Positions 37,153 through 46,726 of a stretch of DNA of 64,000 bases are shown here, piece after piece. The DNA is from Rhizobium favelukesii (lineage in GTDB: Bacteria; Pseudomonadota; Alphaproteobacteria; Rhizobiales; Rhizobiaceae). The stretch is taken from positions 251,001 to 315,000 of the forward strand of contig NZ_HG916852.1 of NCBI RefSeq assembly GCF_000577275.2, in the 5' to 3' direction. Every line of letters starts with the position of its first letter. Position 1 is the first letter of the stretch. The notes under the pieces are model-generated. The model was given only the letters and a program-made list of their open reading frames with translations, was not told the DNA's origin and did no database searches. Position numbers and translations under genes: made by a program.

Positions 37153-37314
37153 TTACTACCGGCGTTTGATCGTGTTGATCGCGTCGAGGGTCTGATAGCT
37201 GGCTTGTCCCCCGCCGCATCGGACTTGGACAAAGGCCTTATCCCCTCTCCGGGCCTTTGTCCCCATTTTAGAGCCGCCATAGCCACACCTCCAGGCTATG
37301 GCGGCTTTGTTTTT
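37153..37314 (+). ncRNA. Probable trans-acting small RNA of the alpha-r7 type (Smr7C-like)
   Basis: The 407-base gap between divergent polA and a MarR gene contains two strong successive hairpins on the plus strand. One has 11-base arms GGACAAAGGCC (37227-37237) and GGCCTTTGTCC (37252-37262); the second is a textbook terminator (12-base arms, then TTTGTTTTT). No gene lies upstream to be terminated, so an independent RNA of roughly 160 bases fits. A TTGAAA at 37123-37128 could be its -35 box; the -10 is weak, so the 5' end is approximate. From memory, the S. meliloti Smr7C sRNA lies in the same polA-MarR gap. Confidence 0.6.
37273..37314 (+). terminator. Strong Rho-independent terminator of the small RNA
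   Basis: GCCGCCATAGCC (37273-37284) pairs perfectly with GGCTATGGCGGC (37294-37305), followed by TTTGTTTTT. The strongest terminator in the window. Confidence 0.9.
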
Positions 37315-37417
37315 CTGCTCTATCTTCCGACCGACAGCCTGCGATGAAAGTATTTGTGGTACATCGCATGCGATTTGTTGAATTGTTTTGTCGAGTATTT
37401 TGCGCCTAACTGAGAAA

Positions 37418-37849
37418 ATGGGAATTAATCGTATGGACTCGGGAGCCTATCTTGCCAGCCAGCTGGCCAAGGGCTTCGCTCGTTCGCTGCAGCAGCGCGC
37501 GGCGAGGCTCGGCTTTTCGCCAGGGCAATTCCCGGTTCTTCTCGAACTCTGGGCCGAAGACGGGCTCACGCAGAAGCAGTTGCTGGCTCGCGTCGATATC
37601 GAACAGGCGACCATGGCGAACACGCTTGCACGCATGGCGCGCGACGGGCTGATCGATCGCCGTCCGCATCCGTCCGACAAGCGCGCCCAGCTGATCTTCC
37701 TCACGGACAAGGCCAAGGGCATGGAAGACGACGCGATCGAGGCGGCGCGTGAAGCCGACCTCGCGCTCTTTCAGGGCTTCAAAAGCTTCGAACGCGAATT
37801 GACCCTCGAATATATCCGCCGTCTTCTAGACAATGCCAAGAAGCTCTGA
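37418..37849 (+). CDS. MarR-family transcriptional regulator
   Basis: 143 aa winged-helix regulator. The DNA-binding part runs GLTQKQLLARVDIEQATMANTLARM, with the wing in DRRPHPSDKRAQLIFLT. The start is uncertain: ATG at 37418 or 37433, with a TTG further up at 37388; none has a strong Shine-Dalgarno. No effector can be named. Next to polA and the small RNA locus, as in other rhizobia. Confidence 0.85.
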   Translation: MGINRMDSGAYLASQLAKGFARSLQQRAARLGFSPGQFPVLLELWAEDGLTQKQLLARVDIEQATMANTLARMARDGLIDRRPHPSDKRAQLIFLTDKAKGMEDDAIEAAREADLALFQGFKSFERELTLEYIRRLLDNAKKL

Positions 37850-37870
37850 GTTGGCGCAATTCCGCTGGTG

Positions 37871-40223
37871 TTATGGTCGTCGCGTTGCAAGGGCGGTCAA
37901 ACCCGTCTCCGCGCACTGAAAGAAAGTTCTCGCGCGAGCCAGCTTCACGCTCGGTTCGATATCAGGCTTGCCGAGAAGCAGACCCTGCAACTGTTCGCAG
38001 CCTTCCTCGATAACGATCTGGCGCTGGAGTTCCGTTTCGACACCTTCGGTCACGACCTGAATCCCCAGGCTGTGACCAAGGCCGATGATGGCACGTACGA
38101 TGGAACGGGCGGCCGCATCGTGCTCGAGGATGCCTGTGAAGCTCCGGTCCACCTTGATCTTGTCGAAGGGCAGGGCACGCAGGTTCGAAAGTGACGAGAA
38201 GCCCGTTCCGAAGTCGTCCATGACGATGCGTGCCAAGCCCGTGCAGACGCATCAGCGTTGCGATGACATTGCTTCGGTCGCGCACGAATGCAGCCTCGGT
38301 CATTTCCGGCTCCAGCCTGTGAGGCGCCAGATCTCCTCGAGGATTGCTGCGACCCGTTCGCAGAGGTTCGGAAGCATGAACTGCACCGGCGAGACGTTGA
38401 CGGCGATCGACAGCGGCTGCGGCCAGCGCGCCGCTTCGGTACAGGCCTGGCGCAGCACCCATTCACCCAGCTGCACGATCACGCCGCTTTCCTAGGCAAT
38501 GCTGATGAAAACCTCGGGCTCACTCATGCCGTGCCCCAGCCGGTTCCACCGCATCAGCGCTTCATAGCCGTTGATTGAGCCGGTTCTGCTGTCGAGAATC
38601 GGCTGGTCATTCACGGATAGCTGGCTGCGCGTCGTCGCGTGCCGCAACTCGGCCTCGATCTGCCGACGGGCGCGGACAGCCCCGTCCATCTCCGCGTCGA
38701 GGAAGCAGGCCTTGCTGCGACCAGCATGCTTGGCGCGGTAAAGTGCAGTGTCGGCATTGTCGCTCAGCTGCTGTGCGGTGCTCCCATCCGTGGGATAGAT
38801 CGCAATGCCGACGCTGGCGCCGACGGCCGTCGGATCGCGGGCGATGTCCATTTCGGCCGCCAGACCGCCAAGGATGAGATCGGCGAGCCTGCGCGCCGCG
38901 TCCGGCTGCTGCTTGCCCGTCTGGATGATCGCAAACTCGTTGCCGCCCAGACGGGCAACGGTATCGCCTTCGCCTGCCACGCGCTGCAGGATCGCCGAGG
39001 CCTTGCAGAGGATCCGGTCGCCTTCGGCGTGTCCAAAGATGTCGTTGACGGCATTGAAACGGTCGAGGTCCAAACAGAAAACGGCAATCTGCGTGCGCTT
39101 GCGCTGTGCCAATTGAAGCGCATGCCGGATACGTGTGTCGAATAGCGAGCGGTTCGGCAATCCGGTCAAAACATCGTGCTGCGCCAGATGTTCGATCATT
39201 TTCTCGGCGCGCTTGCGCTCGGTCAGATCGCGAAGCACGAGAACCTCGCAGTTGCGTCCGCGGTAGACCATACGGGGGGCCATGGTTTCCACCGGAATCT
39301 CGCGTTCGTCCCTGGTGGTCAGCAGCGTTTCCTGATGGGAGATCGTTGCACGCCCATCCATGCTCATCAGCAAGGAGGTCGCATCAGTCCCGACCAATTC
39401 GACCAGTTGCCAGCCTGACATTTCCTGGAAGCGCTCATTGGCGTCGACGATTCTCCCTTCGCGCAGGATGAACAGTCCTTTCGACGCGTTTGCAAGGCCT
39501 CGGAGATCGGTCAGATGGCTCTCCAGGAACGCTCCGACGAGCGCAACCAGGATCAGGGCTGTCGATACTGCCATGATGATTGCGGCGAGTGTCTTTGGCT
39601 CAACAACCGTTGCCGTCACGTCTCGCCCAGCCTGCGGAACGAGAGCTATAGTGCTCATGGATGTGAAATGCATCGCGGCGATGGCGAGCACCATGGCGAT
39701 CGCCGACACGCGCAGTCGCTTCGCGCCGGTCAGTTTCTTGAAAGAGAGAAAGGCAAGGCTGGAAAGCACGGCACCTATCGAGAGAGCAACGAGTGTTGTA
39801 GACGATGTCGACCTGTGCCTCGATCGCCTCCATCCCCGTCAGGTGCATCGACCCGATGCCCAGCGCCATCAAGACTCCACCCGAGACGAAAGAATAATCG
39901 CTCGCTTCCTCGGAGGCGACAAGAATCGCCAACCAGGAAACGCATATGGCGAACACGACGGAGAGCGCCGTCAGGCCGAGCCCGGAGGTGATCGTAAAGC
40001 CACCATCGTAGGCGAGCATTGAGATGAAATGTGTGGCCCAGATGCCGACGCCGCAGGCAAATGCCGAAGCCATGATCCAGTTTCGTTGCTGCCCAAGATC
40101 GCATTCACGGGCGCGAGACAGAAGCAGTATCGAGGCAAGGTTGCCGATTAGGCAAACGACGACGGCGGCAATGATCACGCGCCAGTCATGGTTGTCGCCA
40201 ATGCAGGTGACCACAGAGAACAT
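37871..40223 (-). pseudogene. MHYT-PAS-GGDEF-EAL cyclic-di-GMP protein, broken in four places
   Basis: An inner-membrane MHYT sensor (two-residue H pairs in ATHFISM and SMHLTGM), a PAS-like domain (NASKGLFILREGRIVDANER), a GGDEF domain and an EAL domain (GYEALMRW, DDFGTGFSSL). Reading breaks are a two-base loss near 39798, TAG at 38492-38494 (after FISIA), a one-base loss near 38335 and a two-base loss near 38235. The cyclase motif is GGNEF rather than GGDEF, suggesting it was no cyclase even when intact. The EAL part reads on in pieces to 37871. So many lesions point to a genuine pseudogene. Confidence 0.85.
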
Positions 40224-40427
40224 ATCTCACTTCGAACAACGATTGGCGACAGATTATTTAGGCTCTCCTGGATTACTGTAAATTGTATCTGCGATTTCAT
40301 ACCCTCATCTTCCGGTATCCCTGAGCTTTGTTCTTTTTCAACCGACACTTTTTTGCCCGGTCTTTTTCGCCTCGAAAGCGATCGACCTTTGGTCTATCGT
40401 CCCGCGGAATTTCGAAAGGAGTCGGAA

Positions 40428-41816
40428 ATGACCGAGGTTATGCCAGTGCTTTCGCGCGCGGACCAGAATTTGCCATCAAGCCTCGACAAGCTGTTCGAAC
40501 TCTTGCGGATCAAATCCATCTCAACCGACCCGGCCTACAGGGCCGAGTGCCGCAAGGCGGCCGAATGGCTGGTTTCCTATCTCAAGACGCTTGGGTTCGA
40601 TGCTTCTGTGCGCGACACGCCCGGTCATCCCATGGTTGTCGCCCATCACGCCGCTGCGAGCGCCGACGCGCCGCATGTGCTGTTTTATGGTCACTACGAC
40701 GTGCAGCCGGTCGATCCCATCGAACTCTGGGAGAACGACCCTTTCGAGCCGTCGATCAAAGATCTCGGCAACGGCCGGAAGATCCTCACCGGTCGCGGTA
40801 CCGCCGACGACAAGGGCCAGTTGATGACCTTCGTCGAGGCCTGCCGTGCATATAAGGAAATCAATGGTGGGTTGCCCTGCCGCATCACCATCCTCTTCGA
40901 GGGCGAAGAGGAATCGGGTTCGCCTTCGCTGAAGCCATTCCTTGACGCCAACGCCGTGGAATTGAAGGCGGACTACGCACTCGTTTGCGACACCGGCATG
41001 TGGGATCGTGATACACCGGCGATTGCCGCAGCGCTTCGTGGTCTTGTCGGGGAGGAGGTCGTCTTAACCGCGGCCGATCGCGATCTGCATTCCGGCCTCT
41101 TCGGCGGTGCGGCGGCAAACCCGATTCACATCCTGACTGCCGCGCTTGCCGGGCTGCATGATGAAACCGGCCGCATCACCCTTGAAGGCTTCTATGACGG
41201 CGTCGAGGAAACCCCGGCCAATATCAAGGCATCCTGGGAAACTCTCGGCAAGACGGCGGAGACCTTCCTCGGCGAGGTCGGTCTGTCGATCCCCTCTGGC
41301 GAAAAGGGCCGGTCGGTCCTTGAGCTGACATGGGCGCGTCCGACCGCCGAGATCAACGGCATCTGGGGCGGCTATACGGGCGAGGGCTTCAAGACGGTGA
41401 TTGCAGCCAAGGCCTCTGCCAAGGTTTCCTTTCGCCTCGTCGGCGCGCAGGATCCGGATGCTGTCCGGGAAAGCTTCCGCCGCTACATCAGCTCGAAAGT
41501 CCCCGCGGATTGCTCGGTCGAGTTCCATCCGCATGGCGGCTCGCCGGCCATCCACCTCTCCTACGATTCTCCGGTGCTGACGAAGGCCAAGAATGCGCTT
41601 TCTGACGAGTGGCCGAAGCCTGCCATTGTGATCGGCATGGGCGGATCGATCCCGATCGTCGGCGACTTCCAGAAGATGCTCGGCATGGAGTCGTTGCTCG
41701 TCGGCTTCGGTCTCAGCGACGACCGCATCCACTCGCCGAACGAGAAGTACGAACTCGTCTCCTACCATAAGGGTATCCGCTCCTGGATTCGAATCCTGGA
41801 CGCGCTGGCCAAGTAA
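40428..41816 (+). CDS. M20-family metallopeptidase (dipeptidase type)
   Basis: 462 aa, di-zinc peptidase/deacylase family M20 (CNDP-like). Metal ligands are in FYGHYDVQP (His), GRGTADDKGQ (Asp) and the EGEEESGSPS pair; the dimerisation lid has DLHSGLFGGAAANP and a late GGSIPIV motif. AAGGAG before ATG at 40428 defines the start; a longer frame upstream overlaps the promoter region shared with the pseudogene. Could cleave dipeptides or N-acyl amino acids. Confidence 0.9.
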   Translation: MTEVMPVLSRADQNLPSSLDKLFELLRIKSISTDPAYRAECRKAAEWLVSYLKTLGFDASVRDTPGHPMVVAHHAAASADAPHVLFYGHYDVQPVDPIELWENDPFEPSIKDLGNGRKILTGRGTADDKGQLMTFVEACRAYKEINGGLPCRITILFEGEEESGSPSLKPFLDANAVELKADYALVCDTGMWDRDTPAIAAALRGLVGEEVVLTAADRDLHSGLFGGAAANPIHILTAALAGLHDETGRITLEGFYDGVEETPANIKASWETLGKTAETFLGEVGLSIPSGEKGRSVLELTWARPTAEINGIWGGYTGEGFKTVIAAKASAKVSFRLVGAQDPDAVRESFRRYISSKVPADCSVEFHPHGGSPAIHLSYDSPVLTKAKNALSDEWPKPAIVIGMGGSIPIVGDFQKMLGMESLLVGFGLSDDRIHSPNEKYELVSYHKGIRSWIRILDALAK

Positions 41817-42282
41817 CGGGCTGGAAAGGCGTTCTCATTCGAACGCCAGAAAAACAAAAAGGCCGGAACAAACCGGCCTTTCGTCATCCGCTCCACTTCG
41901 ATGCCAGTACATCCGTGGTCAAGGGGGAAGCGAATGTTGCAGCCAAGGTGATCTGGAAAGGTTAACGATTGGTTAACGGCAGCCACGGCCAGATCGATGG
42001 AAGCGGCAACGTTGCTTGCGCGCACAGCTTTCCATCAGCTGCAATATGTTGGCCATCATGTCGCAATGCGGCGGCCGTATTTCAAGTAGGGCAATGCATT
42101 TCGAGGCTTTCTCTCGTTCAAGTCGGGTTCATCCGAGCGAACTACAAATCATTGAAAGAAAAAGGTGATTGAGGTGAGATCGGCGCGAGGCGGCGAATGC
42201 CTAAACCATGCGCGAGATACGCTGGCACCCTTTCGGAAAACGCGGGCAGCACGGTTGCCTGCGTCGTCAAAGGAGTTGAAAC
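41817..42282. other. 466-base intergenic region
   Basis: Begins with two hairpins (41828-41847 and 41858-41881). The rest holds the promoter area of the SH3 gene; I see no RNA gene or convincing frame. Confidence 0.5.
41858..41884 (+). terminator. Terminator after the M20 peptidase gene
   Basis: AAAGGCCGG (41858-41866) pairs with CCGGCCTTT (41873-41881), flanked by A-rich sequence on one side and T on the other, so it could act in both directions. Confidence 0.8.
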
Positions 42283-43065
42283 GTGAAGTCCATACTGATG
42301 CAGGCCGCCGCGGCGGCCGCGCTTTTACTCGCACCGGCGATTGCTGAGGCAGCCGAGGGATTTGCGACAGCCACCGTCAACATGCGCGCCGGACCGAGCA
42401 CGCAATATCCCGCCGTAACTGTGATTCCCGCCGGCGAATCGGTAGAGATCCATGGTTGCCTCGCGGATGTGCCGTGGTGCGATGTGGAATTCCATGGCGG
42501 TCGTGGCTGGGTCGCCGGTCGCTATGTCCAGGCACTCTATCAGAGCCGGCGCGTCTACGTCGGGCCAGAATACTACCGCCCCCTCGGAATTCCGACCGTG
42601 GTCTTCAGCGTCGGAAACTACTGGGATCGCAACTACCGCAATCGCGATTTCTATCGCGACCGCGATCGTTGGCGCCGTAACCCCGTCTATGATCGCCCGC
42701 CGGCTGTCGTTCGCCCAGTACGCCCCCCGGAATTCGACCGAAATCCTGCACCCGGTCGCCCACGGCCTGATTTTGACCGGGGACCCGACCCGCGGCCGGA
42801 CTTCGGTCGCGGCCCGGATCGCAGGCCCGACGGAAGCCGCAGGCCGGACCGTCGCCCGGAGCAAGGCTTATCACCTGCTCGGCAACCAGATTTCGACCGC
42901 GGCCCCGGCCGTCAGGATTTTCAGGGACGGCCCAATGACAATCGTCGGGACTTCCAGCGACCGCCGCAGCGAAACGATGACGCAAATCAGCGTCGCGGCG
43001 GCGATGGCCGTCGTGGGCCGCCTCCTTGCCAGCCGGGTGATCCGGCCTGCGGCAACCAACAGTGA
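42283..43065 (+). CDS. Exported SH3-domain protein with Arg/Pro/Asp-rich repeat tail
   Basis: 260 aa, GTG start at 42283 with AAAGGAG ahead. Signal peptide to about residue 23 (ending IAEAAEG). A bacterial SH3b domain covers about residues 25-86 (NMRAGPSTQYPAVTVIP, GRGWVAGRYV). The remaining 170 residues are low-complexity: degenerate repeats of the RPDFDRGPDPRP and NYRNRDFYRDRDRW kind, very basic and acidic at once. Probably a periplasmic cell-wall-associated protein; no enzymatic domain. This layout is common in Rhizobiales. Confidence 0.8.
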   Translation: MKSILMQAAAAAALLLAPAIAEAAEGFATATVNMRAGPSTQYPAVTVIPAGESVEIHGCLADVPWCDVEFHGGRGWVAGRYVQALYQSRRVYVGPEYYRPLGIPTVVFSVGNYWDRNYRNRDFYRDRDRWRRNPVYDRPPAVVRPVRPPEFDRNPAPGRPRPDFDRGPDPRPDFGRGPDRRPDGSRRPDRRPEQGLSPARQPDFDRGPGRQDFQGRPNDNRRDFQRPPQRNDDANQRRGGDGRRGPPPCQPGDPACGNQQ

Positions 43066-43112
43066 TGAATCCGGGCGGTTGCAAGGCCGCCCTTCTTGCA
43101 GCCGACATGAGA

Positions 43113-43144
43113 AGGCCCGGCGCTCTGGGAGAGACGCCGGGCCT
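43113..43144 (+). terminator. Hairpin after the SH3 gene
   Basis: AGGCCCGGCG (43113-43122) pairs with CGCCGGGCCT (43135-43144). No T tract, so termination is only likely. Confidence 0.5.
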
Positions 43145-43180
43145 GATCGCGATCGGCACGTTTGAGGGGAGACGGCCGAC

Positions 43181-43215
43181 CCGTAGCGAAACGTGTAGGG
43201 CGTGTTTCGCTACGG
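43181..43215. repeat. Perfect 12-base inverted repeat
   Basis: CCGTAGCGAAAC (43181-43192) and GTTTCGCTACGG (43204-43215) around an 11-base loop GTGTAGGGCGT. It sits between two genes and is followed by an AT-rich stretch. Could be a terminator of the minus-strand small gene or a protein site. Confidence 0.7.
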
Positions 43216-43247
43216 AATTAATTCACTAGTTCGCTAATAGTTCCCTG

Positions 43248-43430
43248 CTACCAGAGAGAAACGGAGTTCTGCCGATAGACGAGCAGCTCGCGCATCTCTG
43301 CGAACGGGCCGTGCAGCATCTTCAGGCGGCTTTCTTCCATCTTTGTCAGCCGGTAGCGGCGCGCAAACTCATGCACGCTCCAGACTTCGCGCAGCTTGAA
43401 TTCTTCGATATTGCTAATGTCGATGCTCAT
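43248..43430 (-). CDS. Small conserved-looking hypothetical protein
   Basis: 60 aa, soluble and helical. FKLREVWSVHEFARRYRLTK reads like the helix-turn pattern of small DUF3606-type proteins, but I cannot assign a family. The end (RELLVYRQNSVSLW) is acid-poor. ATG at 43430; the sequence before it is AT-rich and could hold a promoter. Confidence 0.5.
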   Translation of the reverse strand: MSIDISNIEEFKLREVWSVHEFARRYRLTKMEESRLKMLHGPFAEMRELLVYRQNSVSLW

Positions 43431-43599
43431 AAATGCCTACATTTGCGCGCTCTGCGCTAATCCTAGGCGCAATTCGACGTGCTATATGTCAGATTTGTGA
43501 CGGTAGCAACGAATGGCAGCTATGCCATAAAAGCGTGGCTTGATAAGCTAAATGAAGCAATGCCCGGGCCGAGTGGGCGCCGGGCTTTGCTTATCTTTA

Positions 43600-43911
43600 T
43601 CAGCGCCAATCGCCGTCACGTCCACGATCCCATCCGTAGGATCTCTCATAGCGCCAACCATAGCGGGGCGGGGGACCGCGCCATCCATAGCGGCGGTCGT
43701 CGCGCCATCCGTAGCGCGGCGGCGGCGGCCGGTTCCAGTTCGGTCGGCAATTTCCCCACCGAGTGAGATGATAGCCGCGACCGCAAGCATAATCGACAAG
43801 TACCGTATTCTCGGCCGCAGCGCCGTTTACCGGCGCGACCGGCATCGCTTCAGCCGCGGAAACACCAAATCCACAAATGGCGATCGCGGCTGCAATCATT
43901 CTCATACGCAT
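43600..43911 (-). CDS. GCG_CRPN prefix-to-repeats secreted protein
   Basis: 103 aa. Signal peptide to about residue 22 (ending AAEA). The conserved prefix is ACGRGYHLTRWGNCRPN with C43 and C55, which defines the GCG_CRPN group. It is followed by short tandem RYGWR/PPPRYGW-type repeats. Function unknown; presumably a small envelope or secreted protein. The start at 43911 has AGAGG upstream. Confidence 0.75.
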   Translation of the reverse strand: MRMRMIAAAIAICGFGVSAAEAMPVAPVNGAAAENTVLVDYACGRGYHLTRWGNCRPNWNRPPPPRYGWRDDRRYGWRGPPPRYGWRYERSYGWDRGRDGDWR

Positions 43912-44145
43912 CTCTGCACCTCTGTTATGCAAGTCCCTTGCACGTGGATTAGAGAGCTCGTTGGGTGAACGGGGGCTGAACCAAATTTGACATTGTTGGG
44001 GCAATCGTTGGCCCCGTTCTAACCACGTCTTAACCACCCCTTAAATCGCCGCATTTAAAGTTCAACCGACTGGAGAACCGTTTGGCAAAACGCGGTTTCT
44101 GCGATGTTGCAGCTTAGAGCGAAGATGGGGTGCACCGGGTACTAG

Positions 44146-46490
44146 ATGGCGGGCGGAGGCAAATCACGCGACAGGATCGAACCGTCTTTCAGCGGCCGCG
44201 ACGACCGCGACGATGATGACGATTTCTCGCTCGATGCCGACGACCGTGTGGTGCGTGGACGCTCGAGCAAGCGGGTGGCTCCAAAATCGTCTCGCACACG
44301 GCAGCCCGAGAGACGCAAGCGCGGCCGCGGGGAACGCGAAGGTGGAAGCTTCTTCGGCTTCATCCGTCGTATTGTCTACTGGTGTATCGTTTTTGGCATC
44401 TGGGCCGGCATCGGCATTACCGGCCTCGTCGTCTACTACGGATCGCGCATGCCAAGCGCCAGCACCTGGGCCATTCCCGAGCGCCCCCGAACGTCAAGAT
44501 CACTGCGGTCGATGGCAGCGTCATCGCCAATCGCGGCACGACAGGCGGCGAAGCGATCGCGCTCGAAGACATGTCGCCATACATTCCCGAAGCGATCGTG
44601 GCCATCGAAGACCGCCGCTTCTATTCGCATTTCGGCGTCGACCCGCTTGGCCTCGCACGCGCCTTCGTCACCAACCTGACGACCGGGCACATGGTCCAGG
44701 GCGGCTCGACGCTGACGCAGCAGCTTGCAAAGAACCTCTTCCTGTCACCGGACCGCACGCTCGAGCGCAAGGTGCAGGAAGTCCTGCTCGCGCTTTGGCT
44801 CGAGCAGAAATATACCAAGGATCAGATCCTTGCCATGTATCTTAATCGCGTCTTTTTCGGATCGAACGCCTATGGCGTCGAAGCTGCCTCGCGCCGCTAC
44901 TTCAACAAGTCCGCACGTGATGTGAACCTTGGCGAAGCCGCTCTGCTAGCTGGCCTTGTTAAGGCGCCGTCGCGCCTTTCGCCGGCGCGCGATCCGCAAG
45001 CGGCGAACGCCCGTGCGCAGGTCGTGCTGCAGACGATGCGGGATCAGGGCTACATCACCGATGACGAAGTGAAGACCGCGATGTCGCAAACGCCGGCCAA
45101 GGCGAAGCGCTATTGGTCGGGCGCCGGGCACTATGTGGCGGATATGGTCATGGACCAGCTGCCCGGCCTGATTGGCGACGTCAAGGAGGACATCGTCGTC
45201 GATACGACGATCGACAAGACGCTGGAGAAGCGGGCCGAGCAGTCGCTGAACGACGTGTTGGGCAAGGATGGTGCCAAGCTCGACGCCTCGCAGGCTGCGT
45301 TGGTCTCACTCGACGGGACCGGCGCTATCCGCGCGCTCGTCGGCGGCAGGGACTATGCCGACAGCCAGTTCAATCGTGCGGTCACGGCCAAGCGGCAGCC
45401 GGGTTCATCCTTCAAGCCTTTCGTGTATGCGGCGGCGCTGGAAAAGGGCCTGACGCCGTTCTCCGTATTCAATGACGCGCCGATCCGCATCGGCGATTGG
45501 ACGCCCGAGAACTACGAGAAGAAGTATAATGGCGAAGTGACACTTGCGACGGCCCTTGCAAAGTCGCTGAACACCGTCGCCGCCCAGCTCGTCATGTATG
45601 ATGGGCCGGACCAGGTCATCAAGCTGGCACACCGTCTCGGCATCGAATCGGAACTGCAGCCCAATGCCTCTATTGCGCTCGGCACGTCGGAAGTGTCGTT
45701 GACCGAGCTCACAGGCGCCTATGCAGCGTTCATGAACGGCGGCTATAAGGCAACGCCGCACGTGATCCGGCGCGTGACGACGGCTGACGGCAGCAAGGTG
45801 CTGTATGAGAACACCTACGACAACCCGCCCCGTGTGCTGTCGGAAGCCATTGCCGCCAACATGAATACGATGATGATGGGCGTCATCAACCAGGGAACGG
45901 GAAAAAGTGCCAAGCTTTCCGGTTGGCAGGCAGCCGGCAAGACCGGCACCACCCAGAATTCCCGCGACGCGCTGTTCGTTGGCTTCACCAGCAACCTGAC
46001 CACCGGCGTGTGGTTCGGCAATGACGATGGCAAGCCGATGAAGAAGGTGACAGGCGGCGGGCTGCCGGCCAAGGCATGGCAGGAGTTCATGGTCGCAGCC
46101 CACAAAGGTCTGTCGCCGGCACCGCTGTTCGGCAACGGGCAGTTTATGGCAGACCCGGCCAATTCTGGCTTCGGCGATCAGCCGGTGGCGTCTGCCGAGC
46201 CCGGTGTGGCGCCGCCGCTTGAGGAGCCGACGACGATTGGCAGCATCCTTTCTGGTGTCTTTGGCGAATCGGCCGATGTGAGCGGGCGTTATCCACAGGC
46301 GCCCGACCGGCCAAAACGGCAGCCGATGGCCCCGACCCATGGCGGCCCGATCCCTCCCGCCGATGTCGCTCAGGATGGTGGCTACGGGGACGGCGATGCC
46401 CTTCCGCCGGGCGATATTGGCGAGCCTGAACCATCGCCGGGCGGTCGTCCGAGACGGACGACTCTCCTCGACCTGATTATGGGACAATAG
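44146..46490 (+). pseudogene. mrcA: Penicillin-binding protein 1A, frameshifted near the N-terminus
   Basis: Bifunctional transglycosylase/transpeptidase of peptidoglycan. The frame from ATG 44146 gives an acidic/basic cytosolic head and the membrane anchor (CIVFGIWAGIGITGLVVYYG), up to AIPERP. It must shift at the C-run 44484-44488 (five C; six would restore NVKITAVDG). The downstream frame has the glycosyltransferase motif EDRRFYSHFGVDP, TLTQQLAKNLFL, and the transpeptidase SSFK, SLN and KTGTTQ boxes. A one-base loss in a homopolymer looks like sequencing error, because PBP1A is important for growth. Confidence 0.8.
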
Positions 46491-46584
46491 TCAACGAGTT
46501 TTGGCCAGGAAAACGCGATCGTCCTATGCCCGTCAAAATTAATTGTTGGGCGCTTGTTTTGCCGGTTTTCTGGCTGGTTCTCGC

Positions 46585-46616
46585 CTTGCAGTCCCGAAAA
46601 CCGCTCCTTATATACG
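46585..46616 (+). promoter_or_regulatory. RpoH (sigma-32) promoter upstream of dnaK
   Basis: CTTG at 46585-46588 and CTTATATACG at 46607-46616, 18 bases apart. This matches the alphaproteobacterial heat-shock consensus CTTG-N17/18-CYTATNTNNG. It lies 110 bases before the dnaK ATG. Confidence 0.8.
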
Positions 46617-46726
46617 CGGCATCACCGCAATCACGATTGCGTTAATCTTAAAGACCCATCCCGTAAGGGGCTGTCAGGGAAATGCCTTCTCGGGGTTCCG
46701 ACAGCTTGCTTCAAGGAGAGAATGAC

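Noticed and set aside
41780..41800. TTCGAATCC-like T-loop motif
   Set aside because: It lies inside the M20 peptidase coding frame and no tRNA arms can be built around it.
44484..44488. Phase-variable homopolymer in PBP1A
   Set aside because: Five C residues are too few for ordinary slippage switching; sequence error is likelier.
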